A DNA stretch of 62,632 bases from Parabacteroides sp. 52 (GCF_010500925.1 NZ_QVMG01000012.1:24742-87373), one strand, 5' to 3'; counted from the first letter of the stretch, positions 1 to 9,835 are shown. The notes: generated by a model from the letters alone, not told the origin. Made by a program: numbers and translations.

Positions 1-48
1 CGTTACTACTGATGATAGCTATCGTTACTACTGACGATAGCTATCAAC
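1..48. repeat. 22-bp-period palindrome array, partial (locus D)
   Basis: Two tandem 22-bp copies (1-22 and 23-44) differ at one base. In register with the other loci they give two 16-bp imperfect palindromes, GATGATAGCTATCGTT (11-26) and GACGATAGCTATCAAC (33-48), separated by the 6-bp spacer ACTACT (27-32). Bases 1-10 look like the end of a previous unit plus spacer, so the array probably extends beyond the window. The 16+6 layout matches the arrays at 9960, 21554 and 52673, although the inner bases differ. Confidence 0.7.
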
Positions 49-65
49 ACTAAAACTATCCCTGT

Positions 66-244
66 GGTTAACGATTAACGATGAGTGATTAACGATTAAC
101 GATTAGTGGTTAGTGATTAGTGATTAGTGGTTAGTGAGAAATCTATCATCACTAAACACTCATCACTAAACACCATACAAGGCGAAAGCAATAGCTTGTG
201 CGTCTCATCACTAATCACTAATCACTCATCGTTAATCGTTAATC
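66..244. repeat. 7-bp tandem repeats in inverted arrangement
   Basis: Positions 66-135 are ten uninterrupted heptads of the form GRTTARY or GATGAGT (for example GATTAAC, GATTAGT, GGTTAGT). Positions 147-174 hold two 14-bp units on the opposite strand, and 203-244 hold six reverse-complement heptads (ACTAATC, ACTCATC, GTTAATC). The two outer blocks could pair into a long imperfect stem. The same heptads return at 62514-62576. A 7-bp period does not fit coding sequence, and no open frame uses it. The rest of the gap, 245-385, is AT-rich leader before the first gene. Confidence 0.85.
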
Positions 245-385
245 CCTTTCCTTTTCCAGATACGATAGTTTCGTAACAACATTTAAGTCAGCTTTAACTT
301 CTTATAAATACTTTTTATTTAGCTTTGCCTCTAATTCTGATTTTTATGAAAAATCGAATCCTTTCGATATAAAATCAATACATAG

Positions 386-1417
386 ATGAAAAAACTATTC
401 GCATCTATTCTCTTACTGGCCTGCCTGGGGGCTTGTAAAGAAGAGAAACCGGTCGTCACCCTGGAACGTATCTCCTTGGAAAACCTTCCGGCAGACAGTC
501 TTCAATTGGAGACATTGGTACGTTTACCGGATAAGATTGCCCCAGAATTTCATATAGTGGACGATACCCTATTGGTGATTCTGTATGAACGGGATGCCTC
601 CTACCTGCGTTTCTTTGGCACGGGGGAACGCAAGATAAAGAAATATTCCTTCCGAAAACCGAAAGAGCGGTTACCCATCGACGTGGATCCCCGCCTGAAA
701 GCCTCTTTGCCCTTTTTCCATAAAGCAACCAATATTTTCTATGAATATGAAATAGAAAACGGCGAATTGCGGCTGGATGCCTTTACGCGTCTGCGCATTG
801 CCAAACAATCTCCCTATGTATCAGTGAAGGTAGACAAAGACCTGTTTGCCGGTATCGGAGAGTATCGGAAAGGCTTATGGGGACTCTGCAACCGGAAGAA
901 AAAAGAGATCGATTTTTTTGGTGATTATCCGATCAAACAAGAATATACCTCTTCCGCCTTTTTGCCGCTTTTCAGAGGAGATATTGCGGAGAAAAACAAG
1001 CAATTGGTGTATGTTTCGAATACATTCGGATATATCTCATCGTATACATATAGTCCCAAAAAGATAGAGAAACAGTGGGAAAGACAAGTAGCGGACTTCC
1101 TGGTAGAAGAAAAGGTGAGCCGGGTGGTAGTCGACAAAATGCATACTTCCGGTTTCCAGGATGTATATATGACCGAGAAATACATTTACGGGCTTTACAA
1201 TGGATACTCCAAACATAGCGGATGGAAAGCAAATAACAGCCTGATCGTCTTTGACCGGGCAGGCAACGCCCTGGCTCATTATCAACTGGCTGATCATATG
1301 GAGCAGATTGCTGTTGACAGCCAGGATAAATACCTGTATGCAAGCTACAATCCTTTCGTCAATGAGAGTTATTTGGTACGCTTCGCATTACCGGAAATCA
1401 AAGGTTCGGAATTTTAA
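386..1417 (+). CDS. TolB-like / BF3164-type propeller lipoprotein
   Basis: This 343-residue protein has a short hydrophobic N-terminus ending in a lipobox (LACLGAC, Cys about 17), so it is probably a lipoprotein. The rest contains repeated blade-like stretches (LVYVSNTFGYISSYTYS, KYIYGLYNGYS, DSQDKYLYASYNP) of the six-bladed propeller type found in the Bacteroides BF3164 family. The 3' end faces another propeller lipoprotein (1483-2706), and the two share a terminator hairpin. The substrate or partner is unknown, and no catalytic residues are recognised. The ATG at 386 is supported because it begins the signal peptide directly. Confidence 0.75.
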   Translation: MKKLFASILLLACLGACKEEKPVVTLERISLENLPADSLQLETLVRLPDKIAPEFHIVDDTLLVILYERDASYLRFFGTGERKIKKYSFRKPKERLPIDVDPRLKASLPFFHKATNIFYEYEIENGELRLDAFTRLRIAKQSPYVSVKVDKDLFAGIGEYRKGLWGLCNRKKKEIDFFGDYPIKQEYTSSAFLPLFRGDIAEKNKQLVYVSNTFGYISSYTYSPKKIEKQWERQVADFLVEEKVSRVVVDKMHTSGFQDVYMTEKYIYGLYNGYSKHSGWKANNSLIVFDRAGNALAHYQLADHMEQIAVDSQDKYLYASYNPFVNESYLVRFALPEIKGSEF

Positions 1418-1424
1418 AACAAAA

Positions 1425-1457
1425 AAGAGGAGCTGTCCATTTATCACAGCTCCTCTT
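1425..1457. terminator. Bidirectional terminator between convergent genes
   Basis: A perfect 12-bp stem AAGAGGAGCTGT / ACAGCTCCTCTT (1425-1436 and 1446-1457) surrounds a 9-nt loop. The A run at 1421-1426 becomes a U tract on the minus strand, so termination of the 1483-2706 gene is best supported. Confidence 0.8.
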
Positions 1458-1482
1458 CTATAAATAGATTCCTATGCGAATC

Positions 1483-2706
1483 TTATTTTTTCATTTTTGC
1501 ATACAAGATGTAATTGTTATCATCCGGACTGATATTCTTCATTATATCAGTTAACTTCTGGCGCATTTTATCATCCAACTTGTCGGACTTCAAGATCTTT
1601 TCAATCCATTCTTCCAGATTTCCCGGATCCATATTTTTTGCGTAATATCCTTTCTGGAAAGTATAAATCGGATACCCCATATTTTCCCCTCCCATATAAT
1701 CATTTTCCAACCGCAAGAAGGCTCCTTTGAGCGTCTTTTTATCCACAATGTAAAAGGCCGGTTCTTTTCCTTCCTTGCGTTCACCTTCAGGACCGGTTAT
1801 ATGCACCACCGTGCTTGTCGTACCCAAGAAATGATTGGGCCATTCCATATAAGAATGCGGTTCCAACTCGTCCTTCTTAAAGTTAGCCGTAAAACGAGGG
1901 TTCAACTCTCCTTTTTGCAGATCAATGTGATACAATGAGTCTGGCCGTGGCTGCCAATACCAGAAGGAAAGATCCATGTCAGGCGAATTTTGGGTAGACT
2001 GGATTTCGTTACTGAAATCAAACGGAAGAGAGAGATGGCCTGCCGGTATTTCATGTAATACTTCGCCGTCCAATGTTTGTATCCAGGCAACCGACGGTAT
2101 TTGCGGGAAAGGAAGAACAGCTACCCCTACTCTATCGCCTTCCACCTTAAAGATACCTTTGTTGGATCGGTAAGGCAGGCGGATCGGTTCTAAAGACTTA
2201 CCCGTCAAATCATAAACCAATATCTTATCGGTTTGCCAGGGCATCAGGTAAATGCGTTGGTTTTTCTCATCAATCTGCATGGAGTAAATAAGATTGTATT
2301 CACCCGGTCCTTGTCCGATAGCCCCTATATTAGAAATAAACTTCCCTTTTTTATCAAATAATTTACAGGGCAAAGGAACACTTGAGCGATAATCTCCCCG
2401 TGGATTTCTGCCACTCTTCACCAGGATATAATTCTCTGATATTGTCACAGGGGCTTCATATAACAAAGCTTCATCTTTGTCGTCCAACTTCACAATCTCG
2501 ATTTCTTCCATGAAATGACTCAGGGGAAATACAATCGTATCTTTCAATAAGGCCGGATTGAAACGAATCAGTTCGCCACCCGGCATTTGTACTTTTTCGG
2601 CTACGACCGGCGCATTTTCCCAATAAGCTTGATCCTTTGTTCCGTTGCAAGAGCTTAACAGAAGAGCTGTCAGACCTATACAAAGCATTTTTTTGTTTTC
2701 TACCAT
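1483..2706 (-). CDS. Six-bladed beta-propeller lipoprotein
   Basis: This protein has 407 residues. It begins with a signal peptide and lipobox (LLLSSC, Cys about 20). The centre carries phrases typical of the Bacteroidetes six-bladed propeller family (KKGKFISNIGAIGQGPGEYNLIYSMQIDEKNQRIYLMPW, DKILVYDLTGK), in which the G-x-G-P-G-E-Y turn is diagnostic. The C-terminus is helical and charged. The family often accompanies surface nutrient systems, but no SusC/D pair is near, so the role is unknown. It is convergent with the other propeller lipoprotein at 386, and the shared fold suggests related envelope roles. Confidence 0.75.
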   Translation of the reverse strand: MVENKKMLCIGLTALLLSSCNGTKDQAYWENAPVVAEKVQMPGGELIRFNPALLKDTIVFPLSHFMEEIEIVKLDDKDEALLYEAPVTISENYILVKSGRNPRGDYRSSVPLPCKLFDKKGKFISNIGAIGQGPGEYNLIYSMQIDEKNQRIYLMPWQTDKILVYDLTGKSLEPIRLPYRSNKGIFKVEGDRVGVAVLPFPQIPSVAWIQTLDGEVLHEIPAGHLSLPFDFSNEIQSTQNSPDMDLSFWYWQPRPDSLYHIDLQKGELNPRFTANFKKDELEPHSYMEWPNHFLGTTSTVVHITGPEGERKEGKEPAFYIVDKKTLKGAFLRLENDYMGGENMGYPIYTFQKGYYAKNMDPGNLEEWIEKILKSDKLDDKMRQKLTDIMKNISPDDNNYILYAKMKK

Positions 2707-2867
2707 AATAGATATTCAGTTTAAGTTTATAAAAAGTTTCTTTTGAAAGCGCAATATATAAAACTAACAGCGTATTACGACAATATCGTAACATCATTTA
2801 ACGTATTATTTTCGTCGGAAGTCGTTCAACCCATAAAAAGACGGGGAAATAGTATCATATCTTTCAC

Positions 2868-2875
2868 TATCTTTG
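2868..2875 (+). promoter_or_regulatory. -7 promoter element for ychF
   Basis: TATCTTTG matches the Bacteroidetes -7 consensus TAnnTTTG, 29 bases before the ychF ATG. No clear TTTG -33 element is visible at the usual spacing. Confidence 0.6.
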
Positions 2876-2904
2876 TGCCCTCATAAACTTAAGAAGTAAT
2901 ATAT

Positions 2905-4008
2905 ATGGCATTACAATGCGGCATCGTAGGCCTTCCGAATGTAGGCAAATCTACTCTTTTCAACTGTCTATCGAATGCGAAAGCACAATCGGCAAACTTC
3001 CCTTTTTGTACAATCGAACCCAATGTAGGTGTAATCACCGTACCGGATGAGCGACTCAATAAACTGGCCGAACTCATTCATCCACAACGCATTCTGCCGA
3101 CTACGGTAGAGATTGTGGACATTGCCGGGCTTGTCAAAGGCGCCAGCAAAGGAGAAGGATTGGGCAATAAGTTCCTGGCCAATATCCGGGAGACAGATGC
3201 TATCCTGCATGTATTGCGTTGCTTCGACGACGAGAACATCACCCATGTGGATGGCAGTGTAAATCCTGTACGCGACAAAGAGATTATCGATACCGAATTG
3301 CAGATAAAAGACCTGGAGACTGTGGATGCGCGTATTTCCAAAGTGCAGAAACAAGCCCAGACAGGAGGTGATAAACAGGCAAAAATAATCTACGACGTAT
3401 TGGTCAAATTCAAAGAAGCATTGGAACAAGGCAAAAGTGCCCGTACCGTTAGTTTCGATACCAAAGACGAACAGAAGATTGCCCACGAATTATTTCTTCT
3501 GACAAATAAACCGGTGATGTATGTCTGCAACGTAGACGAAGCCAGTGCTGTCAACGGGAACAGTTATGTAGAAGCCGTACGGGAAGCCGTCAAAGAAGAA
3601 AATGCAGAGATACTGATCGTTGCTGCTAAAATAGAAAGTGAAATTGCCGAATTCGATACCTACGAAGAACGTCAGATGTTCCTGGGAGAAATCGGTTTGC
3701 AAGAGTCCGGTGTAAGCCGCCTGATCCGGTCTGCTTATAAACTATTGAACCTGGAAACCTTCCTGACGGCCGGTGTGCAGGAGGTACGTGCCTGGACGTA
3801 TCTGAAAGGCAGCAAAGCCCCTCAATGTGCCGGAGTAATTCATACGGACTTTGAAAAAGGGTTTATCCGTGCAGAAGTTATCAAATTTGATGACTTTATC
3901 AAATACGGTTCGGAAGCTGCTGTCAAAGAAGCCGGCAAAATGGGCGTCGAAGGAAAAGAATATATCGTGCAAGACGGTGATATTATGCACTTCCGCTTCA
4001 ACGTATAA
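2905..4008 (+). CDS. ychF: Redox-regulated ATPase/GTPase YchF
   Basis: This 367-residue Obg-family P-loop protein matches the usual length of about 363. G1 is GLPNVGKST (residues 9-17), G3 is in VDIAGL (about 70-76), and the G4-like motif is CNVDE, where NKxD is replaced by N-V-D-E, the hallmark of YchF's preference for ATP. A coiled-coil insertion follows the switch region, and a TGS domain fills the C-terminus (AWTYLKGSKAPQCAGVIHTDFEKGFIRAEVI). YchF binds ribosomes and is linked to oxidative-stress responses. The gene is monocistronic, with its own -7 element and a hairpin downstream. Confidence 0.97.
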   Translation: MALQCGIVGLPNVGKSTLFNCLSNAKAQSANFPFCTIEPNVGVITVPDERLNKLAELIHPQRILPTTVEIVDIAGLVKGASKGEGLGNKFLANIRETDAILHVLRCFDDENITHVDGSVNPVRDKEIIDTELQIKDLETVDARISKVQKQAQTGGDKQAKIIYDVLVKFKEALEQGKSARTVSFDTKDEQKIAHELFLLTNKPVMYVCNVDEASAVNGNSYVEAVREAVKEENAEILIVAAKIESEIAEFDTYEERQMFLGEIGLQESGVSRLIRSAYKLLNLETFLTAGVQEVRAWTYLKGSKAPQCAGVIHTDFEKGFIRAEVIKFDDFIKYGSEAAVKEAGKMGVEGKEYIVQDGDIMHFRFNV

Positions 4009-4025
4009 TCATATCACAAAGACCC

Positions 4026-4056
4026 GATAGGATTGCCGATTCTGTGCAATCCTATC
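4026..4056 (+). terminator. Hairpin after ychF
   Basis: A perfect 11-bp stem GATAGGATTGC / GCAATCCTATC has a 9-nt loop and starts 18 bases after the stop codon. No strong U tract follows, so it may act in 3' end processing rather than as a classical terminator. Confidence 0.6.
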
Positions 4057-4149
4057 TATAAATTACAAAACCTAACCAATAAAAAACTTACATTCTTTGA
4101 TTATTCTGCTGGGCAGACCCCTACCCTGTTAGTAAGCTTTAATACTCAT

Positions 4150-4184
4150 CATACACTATGAATGAAAAAAAAAGTGTATGTTTG
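4150..4184 (+). promoter_or_regulatory. Promoter and possible operator of the kdu operon
   Basis: The -7 element TATGTTTG (4177-4184) overlaps the right arm of an 8-bp inverted repeat, CATACACT (4150-4157) and AGTGTATG (4173-4180). An operator here would block polymerase directly. Control by a uronate-responsive repressor is a guess from the downstream genes. Confidence 0.5.
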
Positions 4185-4225
4185 CGCTAATACTTACACG
4201 TCTAAAAACCTATTAAAATAAGAAC

Positions 4226-5464
4226 ATGAAAAGAAGTATTTTTAGTTTTGCAGTTGCAGCTTATATGCTTATCCTGCCCGCTTTTACACAGGCACAAACA
4301 GATCAACCAACCGGTGAAGAAGACCGGGCTTTTTGGGTAGAAAATCTTGTAAAAATTGCTGATCCGGTATTAACGAATCTGAGCAATAATACACTTAAAC
4401 AGAATATGCCTTTCGAGTCGTTATCCAAAGACCCTCTTCGCAAAGAGGTATCCTACCTCGAAGCTGTTGGAAGACTTATCTGCGGGATAGCTCCCTGGCT
4501 TGAGTTAGGACCCGATCAGACTCCCGAAGGACAACTCCGGGAGAAGTATATCAAACTGGCGGTAAAAGGACTGAAAAACGCAGTAAACCCCTCTTCACCT
4601 GATTATCTTACATTCGGCAATCGTCATACGCAACCATTGGTAGATGCCGCCTTCCTGGCTGAAGGACTCTTACGGGCTCCCAAACAGTTATGGGGAAATA
4701 TGGACAAAGAAGCCCAGGAGTGGATGATTACCGAACTCAAAAGAAGCCGTACGATCAAACCGCATCAAAACAATTGGTTACTTTTTGCTTCAACCGTCGA
4801 AGCGGCTCTTCTGGAATTCACCGGTGAATGCGATCTGGAACGAATGACTCACGGGGTCAAACGCTTCCGCGAAGATTGGTACAAAGGGGATGCCTGGTAT
4901 GGTGACGGAAAAGATTTCCATATGGATTATTACAATAGTTTTGTTATTCATCCGATGCTGACCGATGTATTGATCTGCATGAAAAAACATAATATCGAAG
5001 GAGCGGATTTCCTCGATCTACAACTCAAACGCCACGGACGCTTCGCTGCTCAGTTGGAACGTTTCATCTCTCCGGAAGGCAGCTACCCTGCCGTAGGACG
5101 TTCTATTGTTTATCGTTTCGGTGCCTTTCATGCCCTGGCACAATCCTGCCTGATCGGATCCCTTCCCTCCAAAGTAAAACCGGCCCAGGTACGTTGTGCC
5201 CTGACAGCAGTGATTAAGAGACAAATGAAATCACCTAAAAACTTTGATGCAAACGGTTGGTTGACTGTTGGTTTTGCCGGCAATCAAATCCATATGTCCG
5301 AATCGTATATCAATACCGGAAGTGTTTATTTATGTGCCATGGGCTTATTGCCTTTAGGCCTTTCCGCAGATCATCCGTTCTGGGCAGATCCGTATACCGA
5401 ATGGACCAACCTGAAAGCATGGAACGGTATAGACGTAGGTGCAGACTCTGCCCTCAAACAATGA
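4226..5464 (+). CDS. DUF2264-family secreted protein, probable uronate-pathway hydrolase
   Basis: This 412-residue protein has an N-terminal signal peptide (MKRSIFSFAVAAYMLILPAF, cleavage near AQA, about residue 24). The body matches the DUF2264 family: an alpha/alpha-toroid-like helical protein rich in Trp and Tyr (FWVENLVKIADPVL, NRHTQPLVDAAFLAEGLLRAP, DFHMDYYNSFVIHPML). It is the first gene of an operon with kduI (27-bp gap) and kduD (8-bp gap). The context suggests it supplies or processes unsaturated uronic-acid sugars in the periplasm. The enzymatic activity is inferred from the neighbours only. Confidence 0.8.
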   Translation: MKRSIFSFAVAAYMLILPAFTQAQTDQPTGEEDRAFWVENLVKIADPVLTNLSNNTLKQNMPFESLSKDPLRKEVSYLEAVGRLICGIAPWLELGPDQTPEGQLREKYIKLAVKGLKNAVNPSSPDYLTFGNRHTQPLVDAAFLAEGLLRAPKQLWGNMDKEAQEWMITELKRSRTIKPHQNNWLLFASTVEAALLEFTGECDLERMTHGVKRFREDWYKGDAWYGDGKDFHMDYYNSFVIHPMLTDVLICMKKHNIEGADFLDLQLKRHGRFAAQLERFISPEGSYPAVGRSIVYRFGAFHALAQSCLIGSLPSKVKPAQVRCALTAVIKRQMKSPKNFDANGWLTVGFAGNQIHMSESYINTGSVYLCAMGLLPLGLSADHPFWADPYTEWTNLKAWNGIDVGADSALKQ

Positions 5465-5491
5465 AAAATTTAAAATTAAAAGATAAGAGTT

Positions 5492-6334
5492 ATGAAAACA
5501 AATTATGAATTACGTTACGCTGCGCATCCGGAAGATGCCAAAGCGTATGACACAACACGGTTACGCAAAGACTTTCTGATCGAGAAGGTTTTTGCACCGG
5601 ATGAAGTGAATATGGTCTATTCAATGTATGACCGTATGATTGTAGGAGGTGCCATGCCTAAAACAGAAAAATTGCACCTCGAAGCTATTGACCCGTTGAA
5701 ACAAGCGTATTTCCTGCACAGCCGTGAAATAGGTATCTACAACGTGGGAGGACCTGGTATCGTATATGCTGGAGATCAGGTATATGAACTGGACTACAAA
5801 GAATCTCTTTACCTCGGTAGCGGAGAACGGGAAGTGTATTTCGAAAGCAAAGATGCGAACAAACCTGCTTTGTTTTATTTCAACTCCCTGACAGCACACC
5901 GCAATTACCCGGATAAAAAAGTAACAAAAGCAGATGCTGTCGTTGCCGAACTGGGTACATTGGAGACATCGAATCACCGCAACATCAACAAAATGCTTGT
6001 CAACCAGGTATTACCTACCTGCCAACTGCAAATGGGTATGACCGAACTGGCTCCCGGAAGCGTATGGAACACCATGCCTCCACATGTGCACTCGCGTCGG
6101 ATGGAAGCCTATTTCTATTTTGAAGTGCCGGAAGATCAATCTGTATGTCACTTTATGGGAGAAATAGACGAGACCCGTCATATCTGGATGCAGAACAACC
6201 AGGCCGTACTCTCTCCCGAATGGTCTATCCACTCGGCAGCTGCCACTTCCAATTACACCTTTATCTGGGGTATGGGAGGCGAAAACCTGGATTACGGCGA
6301 TCAGGACTTTTCAAAGATAACAGACATTAAATAA
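5492..6334 (+). CDS. kduI: 5-dehydro-4-deoxy-D-glucuronate isomerase
   Basis: KduI isomerises 5-keto-4-deoxyuronate (DKI) to 2,5-diketo-3-deoxygluconate in breakdown of pectin or glycosaminoglycan. It has 280 residues, the usual family length, and a cupin-type metal site (PPHVHSRRMEAYFYF with later E and H residues). Other family phrases are NVGGPGIVYAGD and WSIHSAAATSNYTFIWGMGGEN near the C-terminus. It lies between the DUF2264 gene and kduD, so the two consecutive Kdu steps are encoded together. It is cytoplasmic, with no signal peptide. Confidence 0.96.
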   Translation: MKTNYELRYAAHPEDAKAYDTTRLRKDFLIEKVFAPDEVNMVYSMYDRMIVGGAMPKTEKLHLEAIDPLKQAYFLHSREIGIYNVGGPGIVYAGDQVYELDYKESLYLGSGEREVYFESKDANKPALFYFNSLTAHRNYPDKKVTKADAVVAELGTLETSNHRNINKMLVNQVLPTCQLQMGMTELAPGSVWNTMPPHVHSRRMEAYFYFEVPEDQSVCHFMGEIDETRHIWMQNNQAVLSPEWSIHSAAATSNYTFIWGMGGENLDYGDQDFSKITDIK

Positions 6335-6342
6335 ATAGACTC

Positions 6343-7134
6343 ATGAGTAATTTTTCATTAAAAGGCAAAATAGCCCTTGTTACCGGTGCCTCATACGGTA
6401 TTGGTTTTGCGATCGCTTCTTCTATGGCCGAAGCAGGTGCAACCATCGTTTTCAACGATATAAACAACGAACTGATAGAAAAAGGATTGGCTGCATATAA
6501 AGAAAAAGGTATCCAGGCACACGGATATGTATGCGATGTAACCAACGAAGAACAGGTAAATGCCACCGTTGCCCAGATCGAAAAAGAGGTAGGTGTGATC
6601 GATATCCTGGTAAACAATGCCGGTATCATCAAACGTATCCCGATGACTGAAATGTCTGCCAAAGATTTCCGTCAGGTAATCGACATCGACCTGAATGGTC
6701 CTTTCATCGTAGCCAAAGCAGTTATCCCTGCTATGATCAAAAAAGGACACGGAAAGATCATCAATATATGTTCTATGATGAGTGAGCTCGGACGCGAAAC
6801 GGTTTCTGCTTATGCAGCAGCCAAAGGTGGTTTGAAGATGCTTACACGTAACATCGCTTCGGAATACGGCGAATACAACATCCAATGTAACGGCTTAGGC
6901 CCGGGTTATATTGCTACGCCACAGACAGCTCCTTTACGTGAAAAACAGGCAGACGGATCTCGTCATCCTTTCGATTCGTTCATCATCGCCAAAACACCGG
7001 CTGCCCGTTGGGGTACTCCGGAAGATTTGGCCGGACCAGCTGTTTTCCTTGCTTCTGACGCATCCAACTTCGTAAACGGACACATCCTTTACGTAGACGG
7101 AGGAATCCTTGCATACATCGGCAAACAGCCTTAA
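6343..7134 (+). CDS. kduD: 2-deoxy-D-gluconate 3-dehydrogenase / gluconate 5-dehydrogenase (SDR)
   Basis: This 263-residue short-chain dehydrogenase has the cofactor motif TGASYGIG (about 14-21), NNAG (about 90), the catalytic Ser region (ICSMMS) and the Y-x-x-x-K pair in SAYAAAKGG. KduD reduces 2,5-diketo-3-deoxygluconate to 2-keto-3-deoxygluconate. It starts 8 bases after kduI and ends the operon at a strong bidirectional terminator. SDRs of this subgroup are often annotated as gluconate 5-dehydrogenase; the kduI context favours KduD. Confidence 0.92.
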   Translation: MSNFSLKGKIALVTGASYGIGFAIASSMAEAGATIVFNDINNELIEKGLAAYKEKGIQAHGYVCDVTNEEQVNATVAQIEKEVGVIDILVNNAGIIKRIPMTEMSAKDFRQVIDIDLNGPFIVAKAVIPAMIKKGHGKIINICSMMSELGRETVSAYAAAKGGLKMLTRNIASEYGEYNIQCNGLGPGYIATPQTAPLREKQADGSRHPFDSFIIAKTPAARWGTPEDLAGPAVFLASDASNFVNGHILYVDGGILAYIGKQP

Positions 7135-7160
7135 AAAGGCATTCTTATAAATGATATGCA

Positions 7161-7196
7161 AAAGGGGCTGTCCGAAATAAATCGGACAGCCCCTTT
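7161..7196. terminator. Strong bidirectional terminator (kduD / mutS)
   Basis: A perfect 15-bp stem (7161-7175 with 7182-7196) has core GGGGCTGTCCGA, a 6-nt loop and T runs on both strands. It lies between convergent kduD and mutS. Confidence 0.92.
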
Positions 7197-7222
7197 TTTA
7201 ATTTATCTTGTTCTTTCTATTT

Positions 7223-9835
7223 TCATTTCCCCGTAATGATCTTTTTAATCTCACTCAGTTTATTGAGTGCTTCCAGAGGGGTGAGGTTATTGACGTCCGT
7301 ATTTTTTATCTCATCGCGCACCTGGCTGAGGATAGGATCGTCCAACTGGAAGAAGTTAAGCTGAAAACCTTCGGCGGCAGCGGCAATTTGTTTGACCGGT
7401 TTACTGATACCGTCCTGGCGATTTTCCGTTTCGAGTTGTTTCAATATCTCGTCCGAACGTTTGACAATGCTCTTGGGCATACCCGCCATACGGGCCACAT
7501 GAATACCAAAACTATGTGCACTGCCTCCTTTGACCAGTTTACGCAAGAAGATAACTTTGTTTCCTACTTCTTTCACCGATACATTATAATTTTGGATACG
7601 TTTGAAAGAGTTTGTCATCTCATTCAACTCATGGTAATGCGTGGCAAAAAGTGTTTTGGCACGTGCTTGCGGATGTTCGTGGATATATTCAACAATCGCC
7701 CAGGCAATAGAGATACCGTCATAGGTGCTGGTGCCCCGTCCCAGTTCGTCGAAAAGAACAAGGCTGCGGCTGGAAAGGTTATTGATGATATTGGATGCTT
7801 CGCTCATCTCTACCATAAAGGTCGATTCGCCCAGGGAGATGTTATCCGATGCCCCTACACGGGTAAATATCTTATCCACAATACCTATATGAACCGATTC
7901 GGCAGGCACGAATGAACCGATTTGTGCCATAAGCGTGATCAGGGCTGTCTGCCGCAATAAGGCCGATTTACCCGCCATATTCGGCCCGGTTATAATGATA
8001 ATCTGTTGTTTCTTATCATCCAGATATACATCATTGGCCACATAAGGATCATCCAGAGGCAATTGTTTTTCGATTACCGGATGACGACCGCCTTTGATAT
8101 CTATCACCTCCGATTCATTCACTTCCGGACGGATATATCTATTGCTTTGTGCCGACTTGGCAAATGACAACAAACAATCCAGGCGGGCAATCAGGTTAGC
8201 ATTGACCTGAATCGGCGGAATATAGTCGACCAAACTCAATACTAAATCATTGAAAAGACGGGATTCAAGTGCCATAATCTTTTCTTCGGCTCCCAGTATC
8301 TTCTCTTCGTATTCTTTCAGTTCTTCCGTGATATACCGTTCGGCATTGACAAGGGTCTGCTTCCGTATCCATTCCGGAGGTACTTTATCCTTATGCGTAT
8401 TCCGTACTTCTATATAATATCCGAAAACATTGTTAAAGGCTATCTTAAGACTGGGTATACCCGTCCGTTCACTCTCCCGCTGCTGAATCTGCAAAAGATA
8501 ATCTTTGCCCGAATAAGCGATGGCACGCAATTCATCCAGTTCTTCACTGACACCTTCCGCAATAACGCCTCCTTTATTCAATAGGGCAGGGGGGTCGTTC
8601 TTTATTTCTTTTTCTATCCGTTCATGGATAGGAACACAGGCATGCAATTGTTCACCCAGACGACACAGACTGGGTTCTTCGCTCGCCTCACAAGACTCTT
8701 TGATCGGTCCTATGGCACGAAGAGCTACTTTCAACTGCACCACTTCGCGAGGAGAAACACGTCCGACAGCCACCTTTGAAATGATACGTTCGAGATCACC
8801 TATTTGTTCCAATTGTAATTCCAAGAACTCTTTCATCTCCGGATGGCGAAAGAAATGTTCCACCACATCCTGTCGTTCGCGGATAGGCTTCACATCCTTC
8901 AAAGGAAACAATAACCAGCGACGCAACATACGGGAACCCATAGGAGAAACCGTTTTATCGATCACATCCAACAGGCTGGTGCCCCCTTCGTTCATGGTTC
9001 CTACCAATTCCAGACTTCGTACGGTGAATTTATCCAGACGCACATAGCGGTCTTCTTCGATACGGGAAAGGCTGGTGATATGCCCGATCTGCTTATGTTG
9101 TGTTATATCCAGGTAATGCAGGATAGCACCCGAAGCAATAATACCCAGTTTCAGGTGTTGCACGCCAAAGCCTTTCAGGTTTTTTGTCTCAAAATGTTTC
9201 AAGAGCCGGTCATTGGCAGCGTCGGCAGTAAACACCCAATCTTCCAATTCGAAAAGGAAAAAACGGGAACCGAAGGCCTCTTCAAACTTCTTGCGGGTAT
9301 TGCGTTCGACCAATACTTCTTTGGGAAAGAAGTTATGAAGCAGTTTATCGATATAATCCACCGTCCCTTCGGCAGTAAGAAACTCTCCCGTAGAGATATC
9401 AAGAAAAGAAATTCCACAGGTATCCTTTTGAAAATGAACGGCAGCAAGGAAATTATTTTCTTTGTGATTCAGTATATTATCGTTGATAGAAACACCCGGA
9501 GTAACCAATTCGGTTACGCCCCGTTTCACCAGTTTTTTGGTCATCTTCGGATCTTCCAGCTGGTCGCAGATAGCTACCCGTTTGCCGGCACGCACCAGTT
9601 TAGGGAGATAGGTATCCAAAGCATGATGAGGAAAACCTGCCATCTCAATGAATTGTCCCGGACCATTGGCTTTTTTCGTTTGAACGATACCGACTATTTC
9701 GGCTCCTATCACTGCATCTTCCCCATACATCTCATAAAAGTCACCCACCCGGAAAAGCAGGATTGCATCCGGATATTTGGCTTTTACATCGAAATATTGT
9801 TTCATCAAAGGAGTTTCAACTACGTGTTTTCCCAC
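7223..9835 (-). CDS. mutS: DNA mismatch repair ATPase MutS
   Basis: This 870-residue protein is a full-length MutS1. The N-terminal mismatch-binding domain carries [11 protein letters not shown], with the Phe-x-Glu motif near residue 32. Connector, lever and clamp regions follow. The C-terminal ABC ATPase has Walker [11 protein letters not shown] near residue 617, a Walker B in [13 protein letters not shown] and the downstream helix-turn-helix. It recognises mismatches and recruits MutL. The -7 element is at 9863-9870, and a palindrome array lies further upstream. Confidence 0.98.
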   Translation of the reverse strand: MGKHVVETPLMKQYFDVKAKYPDAILLFRVGDFYEMYGEDAVIGAEIVGIVQTKKANGPGQFIEMAGFPHHALDTYLPKLVRAGKRVAICDQLEDPKMTKKLVKRGVTELVTPGVSINDNILNHKENNFLAAVHFQKDTCGISFLDISTGEFLTAEGTVDYIDKLLHNFFPKEVLVERNTRKKFEEAFGSRFFLFELEDWVFTADAANDRLLKHFETKNLKGFGVQHLKLGIIASGAILHYLDITQHKQIGHITSLSRIEEDRYVRLDKFTVRSLELVGTMNEGGTSLLDVIDKTVSPMGSRMLRRWLLFPLKDVKPIRERQDVVEHFFRHPEMKEFLELQLEQIGDLERIISKVAVGRVSPREVVQLKVALRAIGPIKESCEASEEPSLCRLGEQLHACVPIHERIEKEIKNDPPALLNKGGVIAEGVSEELDELRAIAYSGKDYLLQIQQRESERTGIPSLKIAFNNVFGYYIEVRNTHKDKVPPEWIRKQTLVNAERYITEELKEYEEKILGAEEKIMALESRLFNDLVLSLVDYIPPIQVNANLIARLDCLLSFAKSAQSNRYIRPEVNESEVIDIKGGRHPVIEKQLPLDDPYVANDVYLDDKKQQIIIITGPNMAGKSALLRQTALITLMAQIGSFVPAESVHIGIVDKIFTRVGASDNISLGESTFMVEMSEASNIINNLSSRSLVLFDELGRGTSTYDGISIAWAIVEYIHEHPQARAKTLFATHYHELNEMTNSFKRIQNYNVSVKEVGNKVIFLRKLVKGGSAHSFGIHVARMAGMPKSIVKRSDEILKQLETENRQDGISKPVKQIAAAAEGFQLNFFQLDDPILSQVRDEIKNTDVNNLTPLEALNKLSEIKKIITGK

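Noticed and set aside
7208..7915. 235-codon plus-strand frame
   Set aside because: It lies entirely antisense to mutS, whose protein is clear; the product shows no family features.
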